A stretch of 11,729 nt of DNA from an uncultured Eubacteriales bacterium. Its GTDB lineage: Bacteria; Bacillota; Clostridia; Oscillospirales; Oscillospiraceae. The stretch covers positions 1 through 11,729 of the forward strand of contig OMQS01000076.1 in assembly GCA_900313295.1 (NCBI GenBank). The letters are read 5' to 3'. The notes below the pieces were generated by a model. It ran no database searches. It worked only from the letters and a program-made list of their open reading frames with translations, and was not told the DNA's origin. A program made the position numbers and the translations under genes. Shown piece after piece: positions 1-5,958 of the stretch (position 1 is its first letter; each line of letters begins with the position of its first letter).

Positions 1-456
1 GTGGATCGCTTTGCCAGCTATCGGCAGGACTGGGGCGCGTTTTATGAGAGCGGCGGGCTGGTGATCGCTGACCGCTATACCACCTCCAACGCCGTACACC
101 AGACCCCCAAGCTGCCCAAGGAGGAGCGGGAGGGCTATTTGAAATGGCTGTTCGACTTTGAGTATCGGCTGCTGGAGCTGCCGGAGCCGGATCGGGTGGT
201 GTATTTGGATCTGCCCACGGAGCTTTCCGAGCAGATGATGCGCCGCAGGGAGCAGGCCACGGGCACCAAGGCCGACATCCACGAGCGGGACGAAGGGTAT
301 CTGGCGGCCTGTCGGGAGAGCGCGGAGCTGGTGATCTCGCTGTGCGGCTGGGAGAAGATCGACTGCAGCCGCGGCGGAGCCGTCCGGACGCCGGAGGACA
401 TTCACCGAGAGGTGCTGGCGCGGGTGGAGGATCTGCTTGTCCCCGAAAAGGGCTGA
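1..456 (+). CDS. Thymidylate kinase-like (deoxynucleoside monophosphate kinase), 5' end outside window
   Basis: The frame is open from the first base and ends at TGA 454-456, giving 151 residues of C-terminal sequence. The N-terminal P-loop is absent, so the gene begins upstream; the GTG at base 1 is probably an internal codon. Visible kinase features are an ADRYTTSN block (about residues 23-30), matching the DR(Y/F) nucleotide-binding motif of dTMP kinases, a VVYLDLP strand (about 66-72) and an Arg-rich lid with RRREQATGTKADIHE (about 81-95). Family members phosphorylate dTMP to dTDP with ATP for DNA synthesis in the cytosol. The DRYTTSNAVHQ variant resembles the clostridial thymidylate kinase/deoxynucleoside kinase subgroup rather than the E. 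coli type, so another nucleoside or nucleotide substrate cannot be excluded. A long hairpin follows at once, and the next gene is convergent. Confidence 0.8.
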   Translation: MDRFASYRQDWGAFYESGGLVIADRYTTSNAVHQTPKLPKEEREGYLKWLFDFEYRLLELPEPDRVVYLDLPTELSEQMMRRREQATGTKADIHERDEGYLAACRESAELVISLCGWEKIDCSRGGAVRTPEDIHREVLARVEDLLVPEKG

Positions 457-488
457 AGAAAGGGGGGACGGCCGTCCCCGATTTCTTC
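455..488. terminator. Long quasi-palindrome between convergent genes, candidate bidirectional terminator
   Basis: A perfect 16-bp palindrome at 464-479 (GGGGACGGCCGTCCCC) is flanked by a second pairing layer: GAAGAAA 455-461 with TTTCTTC 482-488, separated by a 2x2 mismatch. It starts inside the stop codon of the kinase gene and lies 10 nt beyond the stop of the convergent Cys-rich gene. There is no clean U-tract on either strand, so an intrinsic terminator is likely but not certain. The palindrome could instead bind a protein. Confidence 0.55.
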
Positions 489-498
489 CCGTATGTTC

Positions 499-633
499 TT
501 AACAGGAGCAGCAAGAGTCGCCGCTGCCGCCGCAGGAGCAGCTGCGTCCGCTTCCATTTCCGCAGCAGCAGAAGACCAGAAGCAGGATCACAATGAGCCA
601 GATGCAGGAACAGTTGTTGTTGTCAAAGCACAT
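499..633 (-). CDS. Small Cys-rich single-pass membrane peptide (HCB13-like), 44 aa
   Basis: The minus strand has an ATG at 633-631, a stop at 501-499 and a GAGGTGA ribosome binding site 6 nt upstream (about 640-646). The 44-residue product begins MCFDNNNCSCIW, continues with a hydrophobic stretch (about residues 11-21, IWLIVILLLVF), then CCC at 22-24, and ends in a Gly/Ser/Cys-rich tail closing CCSC. Ten of the 44 residues are Cys. The layout (short Asn/Cys head, one membrane segment, Gly-Cys tail) resembles small clostridial proteins annotated as 'chorion class high-cysteine protein HCB13'; that resemblance comes from memory. Function is unknown; metal or thiol chemistry at the membrane is speculation. 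The promoter is unclear: a TACAAT-like -10 lies at 670-665 (minus) without a convincing -35. It is convergent with the kinase gene and divergent from mltG. Confidence 0.65.
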   Translation of the reverse strand: MCFDNNNCSCIWLIVILLLVFCCCGNGSGRSCSCGGSGDSCCSC

Positions 634-740
634 TTTTTTCACCTCACTTACCTGTTGGTACAGTATTGTATGTGGCGGGAGCGGAAAATGGAACTTGTCT
701 GACTCATATTACAGAAAAAATGCAGAAAGGATATATGACC

Positions 741-1919
741 ATGGACGAAAAGAAGCGATATGATACGCAGAGTTGGAACACCGAAGAGGTGCGTCGGCGG
801 ATCATGAGCGAGGTAGACGCCGCAGCGGAGCCTGCGACGAAAAAGAAACGTCGCAAAAAGAAATTTAACTGGGCGGCATACGTGGCGGCTGTGGTGCTGG
901 GTTCCATGCTGTTGGCAGGCATCGGCTGGTTTTTGGCGAACGATCTGTGCGCCTTGGACAAGGGAAACGAAACCTACACGGTAACCATTGACAAGGGCGA
1001 CGGCGTTTTTGCCATTGCCAACAAGCTGAAAAAGGCCGGCCTTATTGAGCTGCGAGGCTTTTTCGTTCTCTATGAGATCGTCACCGGCGCCAAAAAGGAC
1101 ATCGACCCCGGCACTTATGAGCTGAACACCTCCATGGACTACCGCAGTCTGGTGCGCAATATGTATGACCCCGAGGCGGCGCGGCGGGAGCAGGAGGGGC
1201 TGGTGCTGGTCACCATTCCCGAGGGCTACACGGTGCAGCAGATCGTGGATCTGCTGGCGGAGAAGGGCGTTGCCACCAAGGAGGAGCTGATCGACGCCGT
1301 TTCCAACTATGATTTCAGCGAGGACTACTCCTTCGTTGACAAGAGCACCGAAGGGCAGGTCAACCGTTTGGAGGGCTATCTGTTCCCCGACACCTACGAG
1401 TTCTCCACAAAGAAATCGGCGGTGTACGCCATTGACACCATGCTCATGAACTTTAACAATCGGGTCAGCGGTGAGCTGCTGACGCAGATCAAGCAGAGCA
1501 AGTATACCCTGCAGGAGATCATCACGCTGGCCTCCGTGATCGAGAAGGAGGCCACCGGCGACTATGAGGAGCGAGCCAACATTTCCTCCGTGTTCCACAA
1601 CCGCCTGGAGCGGAGCAACAGCGAAACCGGCACGCTCCTGCAGTCCTGCGCCACGGTCTACTATGCGCTGAGCCTGGAGGGCAAGGGGAAGGAGTACTTC
1701 AGCACCGAGCTGGACAGCCCCTATAACACCTACATTCACGGCGGGCTGCCGGTGGGCCCCATCGCAAACCCGGGTCTGGCCTCCATCCGCGCGGCGGTGA
1801 ATCCCAACAACACAAATCTATATTACTTTGCGCTGGGCAAGGACGGCGTCAGCCACTTCTTCCGCACTTATAGCGAGCACCTGGCCTTTGTCAACAGCGA
1901 TATGTACCAGCCCACATGA
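741..1919 (+). CDS. mltG: Endolytic murein transglycosylase MltG (YceG-like)
   Basis: MltG cleaves nascent peptidoglycan strands to leave 1,6-anhydroMurNAc ends and is thought to terminate glycan synthesis at the membrane. The 392-aa product has a Lys/Arg-rich cytoplasmic segment (about residues 34-41), one transmembrane helix (about 44-66), an extracellular LysM-like region (about 75-130, YTVTIDKGDGVFAIANKLK) and the YceG catalytic domain. The ITLASVIEKEA motif places the catalytic Glu at about residue 268 (codon 1542-1544). The C-terminal block SPYNTYIHGGLPVGPIANPG is characteristic. Start choice: AAAGGA at 726-731 is 9 nt from ATG 741 but only 3 nt from ATG 735; upstream in-frame ATGs at 666 and 720 lack a suitable site. 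The gene overlaps the next by 4 nt (ATGA), indicating co-translation. In Bacillus, mltG (yrrL) also lies near U32 genes yrrN and yrrO. No convincing promoter was found in 634-740. Confidence 0.92.
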   Translation: MDEKKRYDTQSWNTEEVRRRIMSEVDAAAEPATKKKRRKKKFNWAAYVAAVVLGSMLLAGIGWFLANDLCALDKGNETYTVTIDKGDGVFAIANKLKKAGLIELRGFFVLYEIVTGAKKDIDPGTYELNTSMDYRSLVRNMYDPEAARREQEGLVLVTIPEGYTVQQIVDLLAEKGVATKEELIDAVSNYDFSEDYSFVDKSTEGQVNRLEGYLFPDTYEFSTKKSAVYAIDTMLMNFNNRVSGELLTQIKQSKYTLQEIITLASVIEKEATGDYEERANISSVFHNRLERSNSETGTLLQSCATVYYALSLEGKGKEYFSTELDSPYNTYIHGGLPVGPIANPGLASIRAAVNPNNTNLYYFALGKDGVSHFFRTYSEHLAFVNSDMYQPT

Positions 1920-3139
1920 TGAGGAAAAAACCTGAGCTTTTGGTTCCGGCGGGGGATATGGAAAAGCTGCGAATGGCGGTTTTATACGGGGCGGACGCCG
2001 TGTATCTGGCGGGGACTGCCTTCGGGATGCGTGCCTTCGCGGGGAATTTTTCGCCGGAGGAGCTGCCCGAGGCGGTGCGCTATGCCCACGAGCACGGCGC
2101 TGCCGTCCATGTGACGGTGAACACCATGCCCCGCTGGCAGGAGGCGGAAAAGCTGCCGGAATATCTGGAGCGGCTGGAGGACGCCGGCGTGGATGCGCTG
2201 ATCCTGGCGGATCTGGGGGCATTTACGCTGGCGGGGAAGTATGCACCCCACTGCCAGCGGCACATCAGCACCCAGCAGTCTGTGGCCAACCATGTCTGCG
2301 CGCAGGCGTGGTATGACCTGGGGGCGAAGCGGGTGGTGCTGGCCAGAGAGCTGAGTCTGGAGGAGATACGCACCATTCGGGAAAAGGTGTCGCCGGAGCT
2401 GGAGCTGGAGGTGTTCTGCCACGGCGCCATGTGCGTGTCCTATTCCGGCAGGTGCCTGCTCTCCAACTACATGACCGGGCGGGACTCCAATCGGGGCGCC
2501 TGTGCCCAGCCCTGCCGCTACCAGTATGCCCTCATGGAGGAGAAGCGGCCGGGAGAGTATTTTCCGGTGTTCGAGGACGAGAAGGGGACGTATATCCTCA
2601 ACTCAAGGGACATGTGCATGATCGACCACCTGGGCGACCTGATGGACGCCGGCGTGGACTGCCTGAAGATAGAGGGGCGGGCAAAATCCGCCTACTATGC
2701 CGCCATTGTGGCGGGGGCGTACCGCCATGTGCTGGACGATGTGGCCGCCGGTCGGCCGGCGGATTCCGTGTGGCGGGAGGAAGTGGAGCATGTGAGCCAC
2801 AGGCACTACTCCACGGGGTTCTTCTACGGCCAGCCGAAGCAGTATTATGAAAGCTCCCGCTACATAAGACAGTGGCAGATCTGCGCCGTGGTGCTGGAAT
2901 GCGACGCGGACGGCCTTGCCACTTTGAGCCTGCGGAACAAGTTCCGATCGGGCGATCGGGTGGAGGTCGTGGGGCCGGATAAAAAACCCTTCGAGATGAC
3001 CGTGCCTATGATGGAGGATGAAAACGGGCAGCCGCTGGAGGAGCCGAAAACGCCGCAGATGATCTTCAAAATGCGCTTGTCCCAACCGGTGCCGGCTATG
3101 AGCTTTGTGCGCCACGGGGTGGACTTGAGCGGGAAATAA
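1916..3139 (+). CDS. trhP: U32-family protein, tRNA wobble uridine hydroxylation protein TrhP-like
   Basis: This 407-aa U32 'peptidase' family protein opens with KPELLVPAGD and carries the U32 signature EVFCHGAMCVSYSGRCLLS (residues 165-183). Four cysteines (C173, C180, C196, C200; spacing C-x6-C-x15-C-x3-C) fit the conserved Cys cluster reported to hold Fe-S in U32 relatives such as UbiU/UbiV. Length, the QxSVAN segment and a small C-terminal barrel domain match TrhP (E. coli YegQ; B. subtilis YrrN/YrrO), which takes part in prephenate-dependent 5-hydroxyuridine formation at tRNA position 34. A separate U32 role cannot be ruled out from sequence alone, and protease activity is not expected. 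The start codon overlaps the mltG stop (ATGA at 1916-1919); a second ATG follows at 1919. Transcription ends at the hairpin at 3138-3175. Confidence 0.88.
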   Translation: MMRKKPELLVPAGDMEKLRMAVLYGADAVYLAGTAFGMRAFAGNFSPEELPEAVRYAHEHGAAVHVTVNTMPRWQEAEKLPEYLERLEDAGVDALILADLGAFTLAGKYAPHCQRHISTQQSVANHVCAQAWYDLGAKRVVLARELSLEEIRTIREKVSPELELEVFCHGAMCVSYSGRCLLSNYMTGRDSNRGACAQPCRYQYALMEEKRPGEYFPVFEDEKGTYILNSRDMCMIDHLGDLMDAGVDCLKIEGRAKSAYYAAIVAGAYRHVLDDVAAGRPADSVWREEVEHVSHRHYSTGFFYGQPKQYYESSRYIRQWQICAVVLECDADGLATLSLRNKFRSGDRVEVVGPDKKPFEMTVPMMEDENGQPLEEPKTPQMIFKMRLSQPVPAMSFVRHGVDLSGK

Positions 3140-3175
3140 AAAAAGTGTGTGCTGATGAAAGCACACACTTTTTTT
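3138..3175. terminator. Bidirectional intrinsic terminator between trhP and rsmA
   Basis: A perfect 9-bp stem GTGTGTGCT (3145-3153) and AGCACACAC (3160-3168) with a 6-nt loop is flanked by an A-run (3138-3144) and a 7-T run (3169-3175). Each strand therefore reads stem-loop then U-tract. It begins within the trhP stop codon and ends 11 nt short of the rsmA stop codon, so it serves both convergent genes. Confidence 0.93.
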
Positions 3176-3186
3176 ATTGGGTGGAT

Positions 3187-4050
3187 TCAGCCTTCGCTCA
3201 TGGCCGCAGAGAATGCGTCGGACAGACGGGCGTAGTCCTGCAGGGAGAGGCGCTCGCCGCGGATGTCGGCAGGGAGGCCGCAGTCTGCCACGAGCTGCGT
3301 CAGCTCCTGCTTGGGTAGCGGAAAGCCCGTTTGCAGGGAATTGACAAGGGTCTTGCGCCGCAGGGCGAAGCCCGCCTTCACGGTGCGCCAGAGCATGGCC
3401 TCCGACTGCACCGAAACGGGGGGAACTGCGCGGGTGGTGCAGCGGATCACGGCGGAGGTCACCTTGGGCATGGGCAAAAAGCAGGTGTTGGGCACGGTGA
3501 ACAGCAGCTCCGGCTCCGTGTAATACTGCATCAGCAGGGAAAAGGCACCGCAGTCCGCTGTGCCGGAACGGGCGCAGATGCGCTGGGCGACCTCCTTCTG
3601 GATGAGGACGGTGAGGGAGGCGAAGCAGCCCGCCTTTACGCAAGCCGTGAGCAGGGGGGTGGTGATGTTATAGGGCAGGTTAGCGCAGAGAACGGGGCGC
3701 AGGCCGGCGAAGTGCTCTGAAACCAAGGCGGGGAGATCCTGCTGCATGATGTCGCCCTTGACCAAAGTGAAGTTGTCGAAGCCCGACATGGTTTCCGCCA
3801 GCACAGGGTAGAGCCTTTGATCCAGCTCCACGGACACCACCTTGCCCGCGCGCCGGCAGAGCTGCTGCGTCAGCGGACCGATGCCGGGGCCTATCTCCAG
3901 CACGCCGGTATGCTCATCGGCGCCGCAGGCCTCCGCCGTGTCGTGGGGCACCCAGTCCTCAATGAGAAAATTCTGCCCCATGCCCTTGCTGAAATGAAAG
4001 CCGTGGCGGCGGAGCAGCGCCTCAATATCGCTGCGGTTGCACAGATCCAT
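3187..4050 (-). CDS. rsmA: 16S rRNA (adenine1518-N6/adenine1519-N6)-dimethyltransferase RsmA (KsgA)
   Basis: RsmA dimethylates A1518 and A1519 in helix 45 of 16S rRNA with S-adenosylmethionine, a late checkpoint of 30S assembly. The 287-aa product matches the family length. Motifs in order: FSKGMGQNFLI (20-30), the SAM-binding loop LEIGPGIGPLT (51-61), acidic SVELD (73-77), GDIMQQD (99-105), the catalytic NLPYNI motif (124-129), and the PKVTSAVI segment of the C-terminal rRNA-binding domain. Start: ATG 4050-4048 is preceded by a perfect AGGAGGT (4063-4057) at 6 nt. It is convergent with trhP and divergent from the AbrB-ABC operon. A TTTACG-17-TATAAT promoter lies 30-58 nt upstream. Nothing is missing from the catalytic core. 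Confidence 0.95.
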   Translation of the reverse strand: MDLCNRSDIEALLRRHGFHFSKGMGQNFLIEDWVPHDTAEACGADEHTGVLEIGPGIGPLTQQLCRRAGKVVSVELDQRLYPVLAETMSGFDNFTLVKGDIMQQDLPALVSEHFAGLRPVLCANLPYNITTPLLTACVKAGCFASLTVLIQKEVAQRICARSGTADCGAFSLLMQYYTEPELLFTVPNTCFLPMPKVTSAVIRCTTRAVPPVSVQSEAMLWRTVKAGFALRRKTLVNSLQTGFPLPKQELTQLVADCGLPADIRGERLSLQDYARLSDAFSAAMSEG

Positions 4051-4079
4051 TTCTGTACCTCCTGTTTTTCTTATGACGG

Positions 4080-4108
4080 ATTATAACATATTTTTCCCAT
4101 GCCGTAAA
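4080..4108 (-). promoter_or_regulatory. Sigma-A-type promoter for rsmA
   Basis: Read on the minus strand: -35 TTTACG (4108-4103), a 17-nt spacer, and a perfect -10 TATAAT (4085-4080). The predicted start near 4073 gives a leader of about 23 nt ending in the AGGAGGT site. It is back to back with the promoter of the AbrB operon, the two -35 boxes lying 12 bp apart. Confidence 0.75.
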
Positions 4109-4120
4109 GAAAAAAGCCCA

Positions 4121-4149
4121 TTGACAACGGGGAAGAAAAGGGATACTAT
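4121..4149 (+). promoter_or_regulatory. Near-consensus sigma-A promoter of the AbrB-ABC operon
   Basis: A perfect -35 TTGACA (4121-4126), a 17-nt spacer and -10 TACTAT (4144-4149) predict a start near 4156. This is one of the strongest promoters in the window by consensus match, which suits a promoter kept in check by a repressor. The leader ends in AGGAGG (4179-4184), 6 nt before the regulator's ATG. Confidence 0.85.
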
Positions 4150-4153
4150 ATAG

Positions 4154-4171
4154 GAAAAGTAAGAAAAGTAA
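4154..4171 (+). repeat. Tandem 9-bp direct repeat at the transcription start, candidate operator
   Basis: Two perfect, abutting copies of GAAAAGTAA lie at 4154-4162 and 4163-4171, covering the predicted start site. A shorter GAAAAG copy sits in the promoter spacer (4135-4140). The placement suits binding by the AbrB-type protein encoded just downstream. The operator role is inferred from position only. Confidence 0.5.
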
Positions 4172-4190
4172 TACCAATAGGAGGACGAAA

Positions 4191-4424
4191 ATGGGATTCA
4201 AAAGGGACAATGACCGATACTATATGACTTCGGTGCGGCTGGGACCCAAGGGTCAGATCGTGATCCCCAAGGAGGTGCGGGAGATGTTCGGGCTGGATGT
4301 GGGGGATCAGCTGGTGCTGCTGGCGGATCGCAAAAAGGGCGTGGCCTTGCAGACCACCGACAAGCTCAACCCCATGATGCGCCGTGTGTTTGAGGAAACG
4401 GAAGCAGAGGAGGCGGAGGAATGA
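4191..4424 (+). CDS. AbrB/MazE/SpoVT-family DNA-binding regulator, 77 aa
   Basis: The product has one swapped-hairpin AbrB DNA-binding domain: SVRLGPKGQIVIPKEVREMFGLDVGDQLVLLADRKKG spans residues 14-50, with the diagnostic GQIVIPKEVR core and the GDQL turn. A short acidic tail follows (EETEAEEAEE). AbrB-type domains dimerise and bind DNA as transition-state regulators or antitoxins. No toxin gene lies next to it. Instead the stop codon overlaps the start of an ABC ATPase (ATGA, 4421-4424), so it is most likely the local transcription regulator, probably autoregulating through the strong promoter at 4121-4149. Small exporter operons of this kind in Firmicutes often carry a GntR/YtrA-type regulator instead. 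Ribosome binding site AGGAGG is 6 nt before ATG. Confidence 0.88.
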   Translation: MGFKRDNDRYYMTSVRLGPKGQIVIPKEVREMFGLDVGDQLVLLADRKKGVALQTTDKLNPMMRRVFEETEAEEAEE

Positions 4425-5173
4425 ACGCCATGGACATTCGGGGGCTTTGCAAAAAGTACCCCGCATTTGAGCTGAAAGACGTGACTTTCTCGGTGCCTCA
4501 GGGGGCGGTGATGGGCTTCATCGGCCGCAACGGCGCCGGAAAGAGCACCACCATCAAGTCTATTCTCGGGCTGGTGCATCCGGACGCCGGACAGGTGGAG
4601 ATCCTGGGACGGGACTTTGCCGAGGACGAGCGGTTTATCAAGGAGAACATCGGCGTGGTGCTGGGGGGCATCGACTTTTACCCCAAGAAAAAGATCGGCA
4701 CCTTGACAGATGTGACCCGTCGGTTTTATGAGAACTGGGACGAGGAGAAATACCGCCACTATCTGAAACTTTTCGCCATTGACGAGAGCAAGCGGGTGGA
4801 TCAGCTTTCCAGCGGCATGCAGGTGAAGTACATGATCGCTCTGGCGCTGAGCCACAACGCCAGGCTGCTGATTTTGGACGAACCCACCAGCGGGCTGGAT
4901 CCTGTGTCGCGGGACGAGCTGACGGAGCTGCTGCGGCGCATCGCCGCGGACGGGCAGCGCAGCGTGCTGTTTTCCACCCATATCACCTCGGATCTGGAAA
5001 AGTGCGCCAGCCACATCGCTTTCATTAAGGAGGGCGAATTGCAGTATACCGGCATGCTGGAGCGGTTCCGGCAGCACTATGCCTACCTGCAGCAGGGGGA
5101 TATGCCCTTGACGCTGGAGGACATCATCGTAGCCGTGGAGAGGAGGCCGTTGGATGAAGACGCTATTATATAA
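4421..5173 (+). CDS. ABC transporter ATP-binding protein
   Basis: This is a 250-aa ATPase subunit with Walker A GRNGAGKST (35-43), signature LSSGM (129-133), Walker B LLILDEP (149-155, catalytic Glu154), D-loop SGLD (157-160) and H-loop His187 in FSTH. It resembles the YtrB/YhcH/BcrA group that pairs with ABC-2 permeases and exports peptides, lipids or drugs; the substrate is unknown. The region expected to hold the Q-loop reads IGVVLGGIDFYPKKKIG (77-93) and shows no Gln, an atypical feature discussed in the findings. AGGAGG (4408-4413) lies 7 nt before ATG 4421; a second ATG at 4430 is also plausible (GGAGGA at 9 nt). It overlaps the regulator by 4 nt and the permease by 20 nt, so tight translational coupling is expected. 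Confidence 0.93.
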   Translation: MNAMDIRGLCKKYPAFELKDVTFSVPQGAVMGFIGRNGAGKSTTIKSILGLVHPDAGQVEILGRDFAEDERFIKENIGVVLGGIDFYPKKKIGTLTDVTRRFYENWDEEKYRHYLKLFAIDESKRVDQLSSGMQVKYMIALALSHNARLLILDEPTSGLDPVSRDELTELLRRIAADGQRSVLFSTHITSDLEKCASHIAFIKEGELQYTGMLERFRQHYAYLQQGDMPLTLEDIIVAVERRPLDEDAII

Positions 5174-5798
5174 GCAGCTCCGGCTGGTGTGCCACCCTAT
5201 GACGCCGGTGTTCTGCCTGTTTGGGGTGATGATCCTGATCCCCAATTACCCCTACTCCGTGACGTTTTTTTATGTGACGCTGGGGCTGTTTTTCACATTT
5301 CTGAATATGCGGGAGCAGAAGGACATTTACTATTCGGCCATTCTGCCCATCCGGAAACGGGACACGGTGAAAGCTTCCGTGCTGTTTGCGGTGCTGGTGG
5401 AGGTGCTGTCGGTGATCATTACGGCGCTGTTCTGCGTGCTGTCGGCGCAGCTTCAGCCCGGCAAAGACAATGCCGTAGGCATGGACGGAAACCTCATGCT
5501 GCTGGGGGCTGGTTTTTTGATCTACGGCGTGTTCAACCTGGTGTTTTTCACGGCGCTGTACCGCAGCGGCTATAAAGTGGGCGTAGCCTACGTCAAGGCC
5601 AACATAGCCATGTGGCCCACCATGCTGGCGGCGGAGGCGGTGGTGCATTTCCCCGGCCTCGTGTGGCTGAACCGAGTGGACGCGCAGGCCGAGCTGCGGC
5701 AGCTGCCCATTTTCCTGGGGGGCGTCGTCCTTTTTGAGGCGCTGACGCTGGTGGCCTACAGGCGCTCGGCGGCGCTGTATGAAAAAGTGGACTTGTAA
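5154..5798 (+). CDS. ABC-2 type transporter permease (ABC2_membrane_5-like)
   Basis: The 214-aa product is strongly hydrophobic, with about six transmembrane segments (roughly residues 17-30, 35-51, 74-98, 113-137, 147-165 and 184-202). The cytoplasmic stretch SAILPIRKRDTVKASVL (61-77) is the 'LP(V/I)xRxxxVxxK' pattern typical of the ABC-2 permease family that pairs with YtrB/YhcH-like ATPases. It should form the membrane channel with the preceding ATPase, as a homodimer because only one permease gene is present. AGGAGG (5141-5146) sits 7 nt before ATG, inside the ATPase gene. The transported substrate cannot be told from sequence; lantibiotic or bacitracin-type resistance and envelope-stress roles are known for relatives. 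Confidence 0.87.
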   Translation: MKTLLYKQLRLVCHPMTPVFCLFGVMILIPNYPYSVTFFYVTLGLFFTFLNMREQKDIYYSAILPIRKRDTVKASVLFAVLVEVLSVIITALFCVLSAQLQPGKDNAVGMDGNLMLLGAGFLIYGVFNLVFFTALYRSGYKVGVAYVKANIAMWPTMLAAEAVVHFPGLVWLNRVDAQAELRQLPIFLGGVVLFEALTLVAYRRSAALYEKVDL

Positions 5799-5811
5799 AT
5801 CAAACATAAAG

Positions 5812-5849
5812 CAGCAAAAGCGGATCCGTTTCCGGCTCCGCTTTTGCTG
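5812..5849 (+). repeat. Perfect 13-bp stem-loop downstream of the permease gene
   Basis: Arms CAGCAAAAGCGGA (5812-5824) and TCCGCTTTTGCTG (5837-5849) pair perfectly around a 12-nt loop, 13 nt after the permease stop codon. A-rich sequence and a Shine-Dalgarno-like AAAGGAG follow instead of a U-tract, so as an intrinsic terminator it is incomplete. It may protect the operon mRNA 3' end, act with the second hairpin downstream, or be a protein site. Confidence 0.6.
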
Positions 5850-5864
5850 AAAAGGAGAAAAAGA

Positions 5865-5894
5865 ATGAAAAAGAAGAAAGTGTGTTGTATGTGA
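5865..5894 (+). other. Tiny reading frame MKKKKVCCM with a strong ribosome binding site; in-frame UGA then Cys-rich extension
   Basis: ATG 5865 has an excellent AAAGGAG (5851-5857) at 7 nt. The frame runs nine codons to TGA 5892-5894. Continuing past that TGA in the same frame gives KLCGCIGCLPLGETGGQLPF and one further Phe, up to TGA 5958-5960, a 31-residue Cys-rich frame if the first TGA is decoded. It could be a real nonapeptide, a decayed small Cys-rich gene, a UGA-recoded frame, or chance. The extension runs into the terminator at 5936-5958, which weighs against the recoding idea. No known family is recognised. Confidence 0.25.
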
Positions 5895-5935
5895 AAGCTT
5901 TGCGGCTGCATTGGTTGTCTGCCGCTTGGGGAAAC

Positions 5936-5958
5936 GGGTGGGCAGCTACCCTTTTTTT
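5936..5958 (+). terminator. Compact intrinsic terminator, likely end of the AbrB-ABC transcript
   Basis: A 6-bp stem (GGGTGG 5936-5941 with CTACCC 5946-5951, including one G-U pair) closes a GCAG tetraloop and is followed by seven T residues (5952-5958). It points forward only and is the first U-tracted hairpin after the permease, so the operon mRNA probably includes the tiny frame at 5865. Confidence 0.6.

Noticed and set aside
493..702. 69-codon plus-strand frame with Ala-rich start
   Set aside because: It is the complement of the Cys-rich HCB13-like gene (GCA/GCC runs are antisense Cys/Gly codons) and has no good ribosome binding site.
666..740. Longer mltG start at ATG 666 or ATG 720
   Set aside because: Neither has a suitably placed ribosome binding site, and the added residues do not resemble an MltG N-terminus; AAAGGA supports 741 (or 735).
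648..1739. 363-codon minus-strand open frame opposite mltG
   Set aside because: Leu/Gln/His-rich shadow of mltG with no recognisable domain; the plus strand encodes a clear MltG.
2700..2765. GC-rich inverted GCCGGTCGGCCGGC-like sequence inside trhP as a possible regulatory hairpin
   Set aside because: It lies in the middle of a conserved coding region where GC-rich codons for Ala-Gly-Arg-Pro-Ala explain it.
4191..4424. AbrB-domain protein as antitoxin of a toxin-antitoxin pair
   Set aside because: The next gene, overlapping it, is a full ABC ATPase. No PIN, MazF or RelE-like small gene is adjacent.
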